Of a DNA stretch of 49,385 nucleotides, positions 33,483-41,579 are shown in pieces. The number at the start of each line of letters is the position of its first letter. The first letter of the stretch is position 1. The notes below the pieces were generated by a model. The model was not told the DNA's origin. It did no database searches and saw nothing but the letters and a program-made list of their open reading frames with translations. The position numbers and the translations under genes were made by a program. The stretch comes from Acidithiobacillus_B sp049965315 (GTDB lineage Bacteria; Pseudomonadota; Gammaproteobacteria; Acidithiobacillales; Acidithiobacillaceae): the NCBI RefSeq assembly GCF_049965315.1, contig NZ_JBMFWL010000011.1, forward strand, positions 1-49,385. Direction: 5' to 3'.

Positions 33483-36119
33483 TCAGCCAAGGCGTTCGGC
33501 AATCCAGGTCCGGGCCTTGGCCAAGGCTTCCGGAAGCCGCTCGGGATGGCCGGCCCCGGCCTGGGCCATGTCGGGGCGACCGCCGCCCTTGCCGCCCAGG
33601 GGCTGCGCCACGGCGTTGACGAGATCGCCGGCCTTGATCCGCTCATGCAGTTCTTTGCTGACACCGGCAATGAGGGCCACCTTCTCGCCCTCCACGGCCG
33701 CCAGGACGATGACGGACTGGGGTAGTTGCGCCCGCAGGCGATCCAGCGCCTCGCGCAAGCCCTTGCCATCGACACCCTCCAGACGCGCCAGCAGGACCTT
33801 GATCCCTCCCAGATCCTCGGCTTGCAGGGCCAGATCCGCACCGGCCTTGGCCGCCTCCTTGCGCTTGAGGTTTTCCAGCTCTTTCTCCAGTTGCCGCAGG
33901 CGATCCAGGGTCTGCTGGAGGCGCTGATCGAGTTCGGCCGGCGGGACCTTGAGCATCCCGGCCGCAGCCTGCAAACGCCGTTCGTCGCGCTGCACCATCT
34001 CCAGGGCGGCGGCCCCCGCCACCGCCTCGATGCGCCGCACTCCGGCCGCCACGCCGCTTTCCGCGAGGATCTTGAACAGGCCGATGTCACCGAGGCGGCC
34101 GACATGGGTACCGCCGCATAATTCCAAAGAAAAATCTCCCATGCGCACCACCCGCACCGTATCGCCGTATTTCTCACCGAAGAGGGCCATGGCCCCCAGG
34201 GCCTGCGCCTGGGCGATGGGCAGCACATCCGTTTCGGCATCGGCATTGGCGCGCACCTCGGCGTTGACCAGCCGCTCGATTTCCTGCAATTGCGCCGCCG
34301 TCACCGGTTCGGGATGGCTGAAATCAAAGCGCAGGCGCTCGGCGGAGACCAGCGAGCCCTTCTGCTGGACATGGGTGCCGAGAACCCGGCGCAGGGCGGC
34401 ATGGAGGAGATGGGTGGCCGAATGATGGGCGGCGGTGGCGCGGCGGGCCGCCTCGTCCACCAGCGCATGAATGGCATCACCGACCCGCAGGGCGCCCGCT
34501 TCCATCACTCCGAGATGCACATGCAGGCTGCCCAGGGGCTTGTGCGTATCGTCCACCCGGAAGCGGGCGCCGCCCTCTCCTTGCAGGATGCCGCGATCTC
34601 CCGCCTGTCCCCCGGATTCGCCATAGAATGGAGTCCGATCGAGGACCACGGCACCGGCCTGACCAGTCTGCAGGGCGGAGGCTTCCTCCCCATTGCACAA
34701 GATGGCCAATACCTTGGCGCTGTCCTGGCATTGTCCGTAACCGGTGAATTCCGTGGCCGGCAGGCGCATGGCCAGGTCATGATAGACGCGCTCGGCCTTG
34801 ACCTCGCCGCTGCCCGACCAGGCGGCGCGGGAGCGGCGGCGCTGCTCGTCCATGGCCGCCGCAAAGCCCTCCATGTCCAGGAGCAGACCCTTTTCCCGGG
34901 CAATATCGGCGGTGAGATCGACGGGGAAGCCGAAGGTATCGGCGAGTTTGAAGACGACGGCGCCGGGAATGGCTGCCCCCGCAGGCAGTTGGGCAATGGC
35001 CTCTTCCAGCAGGGTGAGGCCTTTTTCCAGGGTTTCGCGGAAACCGCTTTCCTCCTTGGCCAAGACCCGTTCCACCTGCCCCTGCGCCTGTGCCAGTTCG
35101 GGGTAGGCATGCCCCATGTTCGCCACCAGCGGCGCCACCAGCCGGTGGAAAAAGACCTCTTCCAGACCCAGCTTGCGCCCATGGCGCACGGCGCGGCGGA
35201 TGATCCGGCGCAGCACATAGCCGCGCCCCTCGTTGCCCGGCAGGACGCCGTCGCTGATGAGGAAACTGCAGGCGCGAATATGGTCCGCCAGCACCCGGAG
35301 GCTGGTGTCCGTCGCTGCATCCACGCCATAGTCCTGGTGGCAAAGGCCCGCGGCGGCGTGAATGAGAGGACGGAAGAGGTCGGTGTCGTAATTGTTGTGC
35401 ACGCCCTGCAGGACGGCGGCCAGGCGCTCCAGACCCATGCCGGTATCCACGGAGGGCTTGGGTAGAGGAGTCATTTTGCCGCTGCTGTCGCGATCAAACT
35501 GCATGAACACGAGATTCCAGATCTCGATGTAGCGATCGCCGTCGGCCTCGGGGCTGCCGGGAGGTCCGCCGGGGATATGGGGGCCGTGGTCGTAAAAGAT
35601 CTCCGAGCAGGGGCCGCAGGGGCCGGTATCCCCCATGCTCCAGAAATTGTCCTTTTCGCCGCAACGGGAGAAGCGCCGGGGGTCGATGCCCATCTCATCC
35701 AGCCAGATGGCAGCGGCCTCCTCGTCCTCCTGATAGACCGTCACCCAGAGCTTTTCGGCCGGCAGGCCGAGGCGCCCGGTGAGAAATTGCCAGGCGAAAC
35801 GGATGGCTTCGCGCTTGAAGTAATCACCAAAGGAAAAATTGCCGAGCATCTCGAAAAAGGTGTGGTGGCGGGCGGTATAGCCGACGTTTTCCAGGTCGTT
35901 GTGCTTGCCGCCGGCGCGCATGCAGCGTTGCGCGGAGGCCGCCCGCCGGTAAGGCCGCGCCTCCAGACCGAGGAAGACATCCTTGAACTGCACCATGCCG
36001 GCATTGGTAAAGAGCAGCGTGGGGTCATTGCGCGGGATGAGGTCGCTGGAGGGGACTATGCTATGCCCGTTTTCGGCAAAGTAATCGAGAAAGGCCTGAC
36101 GAATCAATTCCGCTTGCAT
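33483..36119 (-). CDS. alaS: Alanine-tRNA ligase
   Basis: AlaRS (878 residues) charges tRNA-Ala. Class II core motifs are in the N-terminal half (RHHTFFEMLGNFSFGDYFK, DTGPCGPCSEIFYD). The editing domain carries HHSATHLLHAALR and CGGTHVGRLGD, its zinc ligands. The C-Ala domain shows GGKGGGRPDMAQAG. It is full length. It follows recX by 22 bases, the recA-recX-alaS order common in proteobacteria. Confidence 0.98.
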   Translation of the reverse strand: MQAELIRQAFLDYFAENGHSIVPSSDLIPRNDPTLLFTNAGMVQFKDVFLGLEARPYRRAASAQRCMRAGGKHNDLENVGYTARHHTFFEMLGNFSFGDYFKREAIRFAWQFLTGRLGLPAEKLWVTVYQEDEEAAAIWLDEMGIDPRRFSRCGEKDNFWSMGDTGPCGPCSEIFYDHGPHIPGGPPGSPEADGDRYIEIWNLVFMQFDRDSSGKMTPLPKPSVDTGMGLERLAAVLQGVHNNYDTDLFRPLIHAAAGLCHQDYGVDAATDTSLRVLADHIRACSFLISDGVLPGNEGRGYVLRRIIRRAVRHGRKLGLEEVFFHRLVAPLVANMGHAYPELAQAQGQVERVLAKEESGFRETLEKGLTLLEEAIAQLPAGAAIPGAVVFKLADTFGFPVDLTADIAREKGLLLDMEGFAAAMDEQRRRSRAAWSGSGEVKAERVYHDLAMRLPATEFTGYGQCQDSAKVLAILCNGEEASALQTGQAGAVVLDRTPFYGESGGQAGDRGILQGEGGARFRVDDTHKPLGSLHVHLGVMEAGALRVGDAIHALVDEAARRATAAHHSATHLLHAALRRVLGTHVQQKGSLVSAERLRFDFSHPEPVTAAQLQEIERLVNAEVRANADAETDVLPIAQAQALGAMALFGEKYGDTVRVVRMGDFSLELCGGTHVGRLGDIGLFKILAESGVAAGVRRIEAVAGAAALEMVQRDERRLQAAAGMLKVPPAELDQRLQQTLDRLRQLEKELENLKRKEAAKAGADLALQAEDLGGIKVLLARLEGVDGKGLREALDRLRAQLPQSVIVLAAVEGEKVALIAGVSKELHERIKAGDLVNAVAQPLGGKGGGRPDMAQAGAGHPERLPEALAKARTWIAERLG

Positions 36120-36141
36120 GTGTCTTCCATTGTCAAAAAAA

Positions 36142-36588
36142 TCAATATGCGTCGGGATCGCCGTCGAGGGCCCGGCGGATCAGCTCGCTGGTGAAGCCCC
36201 GTCCTGCCAAAAAACGTGCGCGGCGCTCCCATTCCCGCCGGTTCTCGGCGGGGGCATCCCCAAAGCGCTTGTGCAGCGCTGCGCGTGCCTGGATCAACCA
36301 GTCCGCCTGGGGGATGGACGGTTGTTCCAGTTCCACCCCGGCCCGCGCCAGGTCCCGGCGCAGCCGAAGGGGACCGTGCCCCTGACGCAAACGGGTCCGG
36401 CCGAGCATCTCGGCATAGCGGGCGTCATCCTGACAGCCTTCCCTGGCCAGGGCGTCGAGGGTGCCATCGATCTGCCCGGCGTCATAGCCGGCCCGGCTCA
36501 AACGGTCCCGGAGCTCCGCCCGGCTGTACTCGCGGCGGGCGAGGAGGCGCAGGGCATGGGCCCTGGGGTCTGGCGCAGCCGCGGACAA
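36142..36588 (-). CDS. recX: Regulatory protein RecX
   Basis: RecX (148 residues) binds RecA filaments and limits their growth. ALRLLARREYSRAELRDRL is the N-terminal family block, followed by DARYAEMLGRTRLRQGHGPLR and REWERRARFLAGRGFTSELI. The start appears to be TTG at 36588, directly after the recA stop (TGATTG), with GGGGG upstream, so the pair are coupled and recX would be translated weakly. Confidence 0.93.
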   Translation of the reverse strand: MSAAAPDPRAHALRLLARREYSRAELRDRLSRAGYDAGQIDGTLDALAREGCQDDARYAEMLGRTRLRQGHGPLRLRRDLARAGVELEQPSIPQADWLIQARAALHKRFGDAPAENRREWERRARFLAGRGFTSELIRRALDGDPDAY

Positions 36589-37635
36589 TCATTCCCCCGC
36601 GACAACGTCTTCCGCCGTCCGGGGCTCTTCGGCGAAGGCCAGGGGGTGTCCCGAAGCCGCCGCCCGGACACGCTCGTCAATCTCCTTGGCCATGTCCGGA
36701 TGCTCTTTGAGGTAGACGCGGGCGTTGTCCTTGCCCTGGCCGATGCGCTCGCCCTTGTAGCTGTACCAGGCGCCGCTTTTCTCCACGATGTCGAACTTGA
36801 CGCCCAAATCCACCAGTTCCGAGAAGCGGGAAATGCCCTCGCCGTAATAGATGGCGAATTCGGCCTCGCGAAAGGGCGGGGCCACCTTGTTTTTGAGCAC
36901 CTTGACGCGGGTTTCGCTGCCCACCACTTCATCGCCCTTTTTGATGGCGCCGATGCGGCGGATATCCAGGCGCACCGAGGCGTAGAACTTGAGGGCATTG
37001 CCGCCGGTGGTGGTCTCGGGGCTGCCGTACATGACGCCGATTTTCATGCGGATCTGGTTGATGAAGATGACCAGGGTGTTGGTGCGCGAGATATTGGCGG
37101 TGAGCTTGCGCAGGGCCTGACTCATGAGCCGGGCCTGCAGGCCCACATGGGAGTCGCCCATGTCGCCTTCGATTTCCGCCTTGGGCGTCAGGGCCGCCAC
37201 CGAGTCCACGACGATGAGATCCACGGCGCCGGAGCGTACCAGCATGTCGGCAATCTCCAGGGCCTGCTCGCCGGTGTCGGGCTGGGAGATGAGGAGGTTT
37301 TCCAGGTCTACGCCCAGTTTTTGCGCATAGGTGGGATCGAGGGCGTGCTCGGCGTCGATGAAGGCGGCGGTGCCGCCGGCGGCCTGGCAGTTGGCGATGA
37401 CATGGAGGGTGAGGGTGGTTTTGCCCGAAGACTCGGGCCCGTAGATCTCCACCACCCGCCCACGCGGCAGACCGCCTACGCCCAGGGCGAGGTCGAGACC
37501 CAGGGAACCAGTGGAATAGACGGCAATGTCCTTAATGGCATTCTGATCTCCCAGGCGCATGATGGCGCCTTTGCCAAACTGCTTGTCGATCTGCGACAGG
37601 GCGGCACTGAGGGCCTTGCTACGCTGCTCATCCAT
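36589..37635 (-). CDS. recA: Recombinase RecA
   Basis: RecA (348 residues) forms the DNA strand-exchange filament. IDKQFGKGAIMRLGD starts the core; Walker A is GPESSGKTTL, Walker B LIVVDSVAAL, and GGNALKFYASVRLDIRR the DNA-binding region. I choose ATG at 37635, six bases after AAGGA; the ATG two codons earlier is too close to that site. The leader has two competing hairpins. Divergent from a DUF3617 gene. I see no clear LexA-type operator. Confidence 0.98.
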   Translation of the reverse strand: MDEQRSKALSAALSQIDKQFGKGAIMRLGDQNAIKDIAVYSTGSLGLDLALGVGGLPRGRVVEIYGPESSGKTTLTLHVIANCQAAGGTAAFIDAEHALDPTYAQKLGVDLENLLISQPDTGEQALEIADMLVRSGAVDLIVVDSVAALTPKAEIEGDMGDSHVGLQARLMSQALRKLTANISRTNTLVIFINQIRMKIGVMYGSPETTTGGNALKFYASVRLDIRRIGAIKKGDEVVGSETRVKVLKNKVAPPFREAEFAIYYGEGISRFSELVDLGVKFDIVEKSGAWYSYKGERIGQGKDNARVYLKEHPDMAKEIDERVRAAASGHPLAFAEEPRTAEDVVAGE

Positions 37636-37662
37636 GGGCATTCCTTGTATGGTTGGGGACTA

Positions 37663-37697
37663 CCTGCGGCAAAAATTGCCGTAACACCCGCCGCAGG
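37663..37697 (-). promoter_or_regulatory. Competing inverted repeats in the recA leader
   Basis: CCTGCGGC (37663-37670) is an exact inverted partner of GCCGCAGG (37690-37697), 19 bases apart. A second repeat, CGGCAA-AAA-TTGCCG at 37667-37681, uses part of the first. Both cannot fold at once. They end about 27 bases before the recA ATG, a place suited to transcript-structure control or to an operator. Confidence 0.4.
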
Positions 37698-37834
37698 ATG
37701 CTACTTCGTATCGTCTTCCCTATTCTAGCGAAGGCCGGGGAGATGGGAAACGGGGCAGGCCAAAAATCTTGGCGGATCGCCGGATACCGCCTATATTTCC
37801 ACCGGACCACCGCCACGATCAAAGGAAACAACCC

Positions 37835-38281
37835 ATGCGCCGCGCCAGCAAAGGAATGATCAGCCTCCTCCTTCTCCCCCTCTCCGCTTCCGCCTGGGCG
37901 GGCATCATTACCCCCGGCCTATGGGAGTTGCAGGAACACGGCACCATACAGATACAAAATCCGCCGGTGTCGGAACCCTTCCGGCACAGCGCTCAGCTAT
38001 GCATCCGGCCGGAGACGGAAAAAAGCCAGATTCTTCCCAATTTTTCCGGACATTGCAGCAAACCGGTCAGCACCCCGGGCGCGGCCGGGAAAACCCTGTG
38101 GCACTGGCACTGCAGCATTCCCCAGGGGACCGTCACGGGTAGCGGCTGGATACAAAGCACCCCCGACAGCTACGACAGCCAGTGGGTAGTGACGACCCAG
38201 GCGGGAGCGTCCAGCTCCACCGTGCATAGCAGCATTTCCGGCCGGAAACTCGCCGGCCGATGCGCCCCCAAACAGCCTTGA
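37835..38281 (+). CDS. DUF3617-family exported protein
   Basis: This 148-residue protein has a signal peptide (MISLLLLPLSASAWA) after a short basic start; the ATG at 37835 follows AAAGGAAACAA. The mature part begins IITPGLWELQEHGTIQ, the typical DUF3617 opening, and contains four cysteines in patterns LCIRPE, GHCSKP, WHCSIP and RCAPK that probably form disulfides in the periplasm. Function of the family is unknown. It converges with pncC, 15 bases apart. Confidence 0.82.
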   Translation: MRRASKGMISLLLLPLSASAWAGIITPGLWELQEHGTIQIQNPPVSEPFRHSAQLCIRPETEKSQILPNFSGHCSKPVSTPGAAGKTLWHWHCSIPQGTVTGSGWIQSTPDSYDSQWVVTTQAGASSSTVHSSISGRKLAGRCAPKQP

Positions 38282-38296
38282 CGGCCGGCGGCCTCC

Positions 38297-39127
38297 TCAG
38301 CCCAAGAGGCCAAGAAGGCCGCCCAGGGCGACGGAACCCGCAGCATACTGCACGGCCCAACGGTCCCCGCTAAAATGGCAGGTCCGTACCTGGCCGGAGG
38401 CGCCGTGCTGGCCCCAGGCGATGCAGACGGTGCCCACGGGCTTGCCCGGCACCGCGCCGCCGGGGCCGGCAATGCCGGTGATGGCCGCGGCCAGATCGGC
38501 CTCCCGCAAGGCCCCCTCCAGCATTTCCAGTGCCGTCGCTTCCGCCACGGCGCCGACGCGCGCGAGGGTCTCTTCGCGCACATTCAGGAGCGCCATTTTG
38601 GCGGTGTTGCTATAGCTCACGATGCCCTGCTGCAGGAGGGCCGAAGACCCCGGCAAGGCGGTAAGGCGGGCGGCAAGGCCGCCACCGGTGCAGGATTCCG
38701 CCAGGGCCAAACGCCGTTTTTCGCGCCGCCAGCGCCGCAACAGCGCCCACTCCGGCGGTGCAAAGTCCAGGGCAATGGCCCCGGCCTGCCCCGCTGCCAC
38801 CCAATATTCGCCCGGCAAAACCGCCTCCTTGCCCGGCAGACCATCGGTAAAACAGGTCCAGGGCCTGGCCACGGCGGGCAAGTGCGCCTCCGCCCAGATG
38901 CTCAGGGCTGCCCAGTCACTGGCGGGCAACTGCCAGCGCTGGGTGCCGACCCATCGGGCGCTGTTGGCAAATTCACCCAAAGCCAAGGCTGGCCCTCCTT
39001 GGTCCGGCAGGGTCTGGACCAGTTCTATCCGGCAAGACCAGCCCGCCAGATGGGCCCAGGCGGCCAGTCGCTGGGCGTCGGGCAGGGCCGCCGGCCGCCA
39101 GGGAAGGTAGAGAGAGAGTTCGGTCAT
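38297..39127 (-). CDS. pncC: CinA-family nicotinamide-nucleotide amidase with unusual N-terminal half
   Basis: The C-terminal half (about residue 130-276) is a PncC/CinA-C domain that deamidates nicotinamide mononucleotide: LALAESCTGGGLAARLT with the catalytic serine, LQQGIVSYSNTAKMALL and ITGIAGPGGAVPGKPVG. The first 125 residues (WRPAALPDAQRLAAWAHLAG, PASDWAALSIWAEAHLP) match no domain I know and are not the MoaB-like domain of full CinA. Stand-alone PncC is about 160 residues, so this protein is extended. ATG at 39127 overlaps the pgpA stop (ATGA). Confidence 0.85.
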   Translation of the reverse strand: MTELSLYLPWRPAALPDAQRLAAWAHLAGWSCRIELVQTLPDQGGPALALGEFANSARWVGTQRWQLPASDWAALSIWAEAHLPAVARPWTCFTDGLPGKEAVLPGEYWVAAGQAGAIALDFAPPEWALLRRWRREKRRLALAESCTGGGLAARLTALPGSSALLQQGIVSYSNTAKMALLNVREETLARVGAVAEATALEMLEGALREADLAAAITGIAGPGGAVPGKPVGTVCIAWGQHGASGQVRTCHFSGDRWAVQYAAGSVALGGLLGLLG

Positions 39128-39603
39128 AACCATCCTCCATACAGGAGCCCGCGCAGGACCACGGTAGCCGCCAGCGCCGCCGCCAGATCATCGAGCATGA
39201 TGCCCATACCGCCGTGGATGCGACGATCCAGCCAGGAGATGGGCCAGGGTTTGAGCATATCGAAAAAGCGGAACAGCAGAAAACCGGCCAGCAGCGTGGA
39301 CCAGGAAAAGGGCAGCCCCCAGAGCGTGAGCAGCAGACCGGCCCACTCGTCCCAGACAATGGCGGGCGGGTCGATGGCCCGTGCGCCGCCCTGTTGTGCC
39401 TGCAGATCCCGCGCCGTCCGGCCGCAGAGCCAGGGTCCCACGGCCAGGATGAGGAGCAGAACCGCGCTGTAGAGCATGGGATAGGGGACGACGAGCCAAT
39501 AAATGGGGATAACCGCGAGGGTGCCCATGGTACCGGGCAGCCAGGGCGAAAGACCGCTGCCCAGACCGAAGGCCAGCCAGTGATACCAGGACCTAGAAGA
39601 CAT
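39124..39603 (-). CDS. pgpA: Phosphatidylglycerophosphatase A
   Basis: PgpA (159 residues) dephosphorylates phosphatidylglycerol phosphate, the step after PgsA. FGLGSGLSPWLPGTMGTLA and IVWDEWAGLLLTLWGLP are the family motifs, and FRFFDMLKPWPISWLDR with GGMGIMLDDLAAAL follow. Several membrane helices. I choose ATG at 39603, seven bases after AGGGGGG; it overlaps thiL by 11 bases. Operon thiL-pgpA-pncC. Confidence 0.95.
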   Translation of the reverse strand: MSSRSWYHWLAFGLGSGLSPWLPGTMGTLAVIPIYWLVVPYPMLYSAVLLLILAVGPWLCGRTARDLQAQQGGARAIDPPAIVWDEWAGLLLTLWGLPFSWSTLLAGFLLFRFFDMLKPWPISWLDRRIHGGMGIMLDDLAAALAATVVLRGLLYGGWL

Positions 39604-40621
39604 GCTCATGCCCCCCTTGCGCGGGCAGGGGCATGGCACTGCCCTGCCAGGACAATTGCACACTGCCCGCCGGCAGATCCCTCCCGGGCGCGACGACCTC
39701 GCCCACCCGCGTCAGGGCCAGACCAAGGGTACGGGCCCGGGCTTGCAAGCCCTCCTCAAGGGCCGGGGCTACGCCGAGGATCAGTTCATAATCGTCGCCG
39801 CCGCGCAGCGGCCAACGGCTCCATAGTTGCGGATCCCGGCCCGCCACCCGCCGGACGGCCGCGCTCACGGGCAAGGCCTCCAGGGCAATGCGGGCGGTCA
39901 TCCCCGAGGCCTCCAGGATATGGCCGAGATCCGCCAGGAAACCGTCGGAGCAGTCGATGCCCGCCCGCACCCCCAGCGCCGCCGCCTGACGGCCAAATGC
40001 CAGACGCGGTTCGGGCCGGAGCCGGCGCTGCTCCAGAAAATGGCGCTCCTCCCTGGTCCAGTCGGCCGCCATACCCCCCATCCCGCGCTCGGCAAAGGCG
40101 GCATCCAGGGCTGCGGCGGCATCCCCCAGACTGCCCGTCACCCAGATGCCGTCCCCGGCCTGCGCCCCGGCGCGGGTCATGACCGCATCGCCCGACCAGA
40201 GTCCCAGGGCGGTCACCGACAAGGTCAAAGGACCATCCGTGGCCACGGTATCGCCGCCCACCAGGGCGACCTGCTGCGCCTGCGCCAGGGCCTGCCAGCC
40301 CGCCATGAAGGCCGCCAGCCACGTTTCCCAATCGCGCTGACCCGCAGGCAGGGCAAGGCCCAGCAAACACCAGGCCGCCTCGGCCCCCATGGCGGCGAGA
40401 TCGCTGAGATTGACCGCCAGCGCCTTCCAGCCCAGATCGGCGGGGTCCGCATCGGCGAAAAAATGCCGCCCGGCCACCAGGGTATCCAGGCTCACCGCGA
40501 GCTTGCGTCCGCCGGGGTCCAGCAGGGCCGCGTCGTCCCCCATCCCCAGGCCCACATCCGCCCGACCGACGCACGGCATCCGCCGCAACTGTTCAATGAG
40601 AGCAAACTCCCGTCCTGCCAT
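39593..40621 (-). CDS. thiL: Thiamine-monophosphate kinase
   Basis: ThiL (342 residues) phosphorylates thiamine phosphate to thiamine diphosphate. The start MAGREFALIEQLRR is typical. GMGDDAALLDPGGRKLAVSLD, DLAAMGAEAAWCLLGLALP, ALVGGDTVATDGPLTLSV, GIDCSDGFLADLGHI and LRGGDDYELILGV are the conserved ATP and substrate blocks. First gene of thiL-pgpA-pncC, divergent from gluQ by 87 bases. Confidence 0.97.
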   Translation of the reverse strand: MAGREFALIEQLRRMPCVGRADVGLGMGDDAALLDPGGRKLAVSLDTLVAGRHFFADADPADLGWKALAVNLSDLAAMGAEAAWCLLGLALPAGQRDWETWLAAFMAGWQALAQAQQVALVGGDTVATDGPLTLSVTALGLWSGDAVMTRAGAQAGDGIWVTGSLGDAAAALDAAFAERGMGGMAADWTREERHFLEQRRLRPEPRLAFGRQAAALGVRAGIDCSDGFLADLGHILEASGMTARIALEALPVSAAVRRVAGRDPQLWSRWPLRGGDDYELILGVAPALEEGLQARARTLGLALTRVGEVVAPGRDLPAGSVQLSWQGSAMPLPAQGGHEHVF

Positions 40622-40708
40622 GCCCCATCCTCGCTGTTCACAACGGCGTTCAAAGGATGTCCACTATAACCCTTGCCAGATCGACCCCCAAGCCGGGAAA
40701 ATCTACCC

Positions 40709-41578
40709 ATGGAATCGGCTCCTCTTCCCCCCATCGGTCGCTTCGCCCCCTCTCCCAGCGGCCCCCTCCATCGCGGCTCCCTGGTAGCGGCCATCGGCAG
40801 CTACCTCAGCGCCCGCAGCCGGAATGGGCAATGGCTGCTGCGCATGGAGGACGTGGATGGGGGACGGGTCCGGCCGGGGGCGGCGGACGCCATTCTTCGC
40901 CAATTGACGGATCTGGCCCTGGATTGGGATGGGCCGGTGCTTGTCCAGTCCCGCCGCAGCGATCTGTACCGGGAGGCCTTAGGGGTCTTGCAGGCCTCCG
41001 GCCATGCCTATCCCTGCGCCTGCACGCGGGCGGAGGTTCACGCCGCCGGCGGGGTCTATCCGGGCACCTGCCGCCATGGGCTGCCCGCCGGCCGTTCCCC
41101 TCGGGCCTGGCGACTGCGCCTGCCGCAGACCCCTTCCTCCTGGCAGGACCGTTACCTGGGTCGGCAGCGCGGACGGAACGGGGGCGACCCCGTTCTCTTG
41201 CGGGCCGATGGCTATTTCGCCTATCTGCTGGCCTGTGTGGTGGACGATGGCGCGCAGGGGGTAAGCGAGATCATCCGCGGCGCTGATCTCCTCCCTTTCA
41301 CCCCCAGCCAACGGACCTTGCAGCGGGCCCTGGGCCTCCCCTCCCCCGCCTACGGCCACCTGCCGGTAATCCTCGGCCCCGATGGCCGCAAGCTGTCCAA
41401 GAGCAGTGGCGCCGCTCCCTGGCAGGGCAATGCCGGGGATGCCTGGGGGCGCGCCTTGCAGGATCTCGGCTGGTCGGTTCCCCGGGACCTGCATGGAGCC
41501 TCGGCCCGACAATGGCGGGATTATGCCCTGGCGGAACTGCGCCAAGGCAAGCCCCTATGGGACGGCAAGGCCCAATAA
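40709..41578 (+). CDS. gluQ: Glutamyl-Q tRNA(Asp) synthetase
   Basis: This 289-residue enzyme is a truncated glutamyl-tRNA synthetase paralog that attaches glutamate to queuosine in tRNA-Asp. GRFAPSPSGPLHRGSL is the HIGH-like motif, RMEDVDGGRVRPGA follows, the zinc site is CACTRAEVH with GTCRHG, and KLSKSSGA is the KMSKS-like loop. The anticodon-binding domain is absent, as expected. I choose ATG at 40709 as the family start; the frame is open to 40673. It converges with uvrB with one base between stops. Confidence 0.95.
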   Translation: MESAPLPPIGRFAPSPSGPLHRGSLVAAIGSYLSARSRNGQWLLRMEDVDGGRVRPGAADAILRQLTDLALDWDGPVLVQSRRSDLYREALGVLQASGHAYPCACTRAEVHAAGGVYPGTCRHGLPAGRSPRAWRLRLPQTPSSWQDRYLGRQRGRNGGDPVLLRADGYFAYLLACVVDDGAQGVSEIIRGADLLPFTPSQRTLQRALGLPSPAYGHLPVILGPDGRKLSKSSGAAPWQGNAGDAWGRALQDLGWSVPRDLHGASARQWRDYALAELRQGKPLWDGKAQ

Positions 41579-41579
41579 A

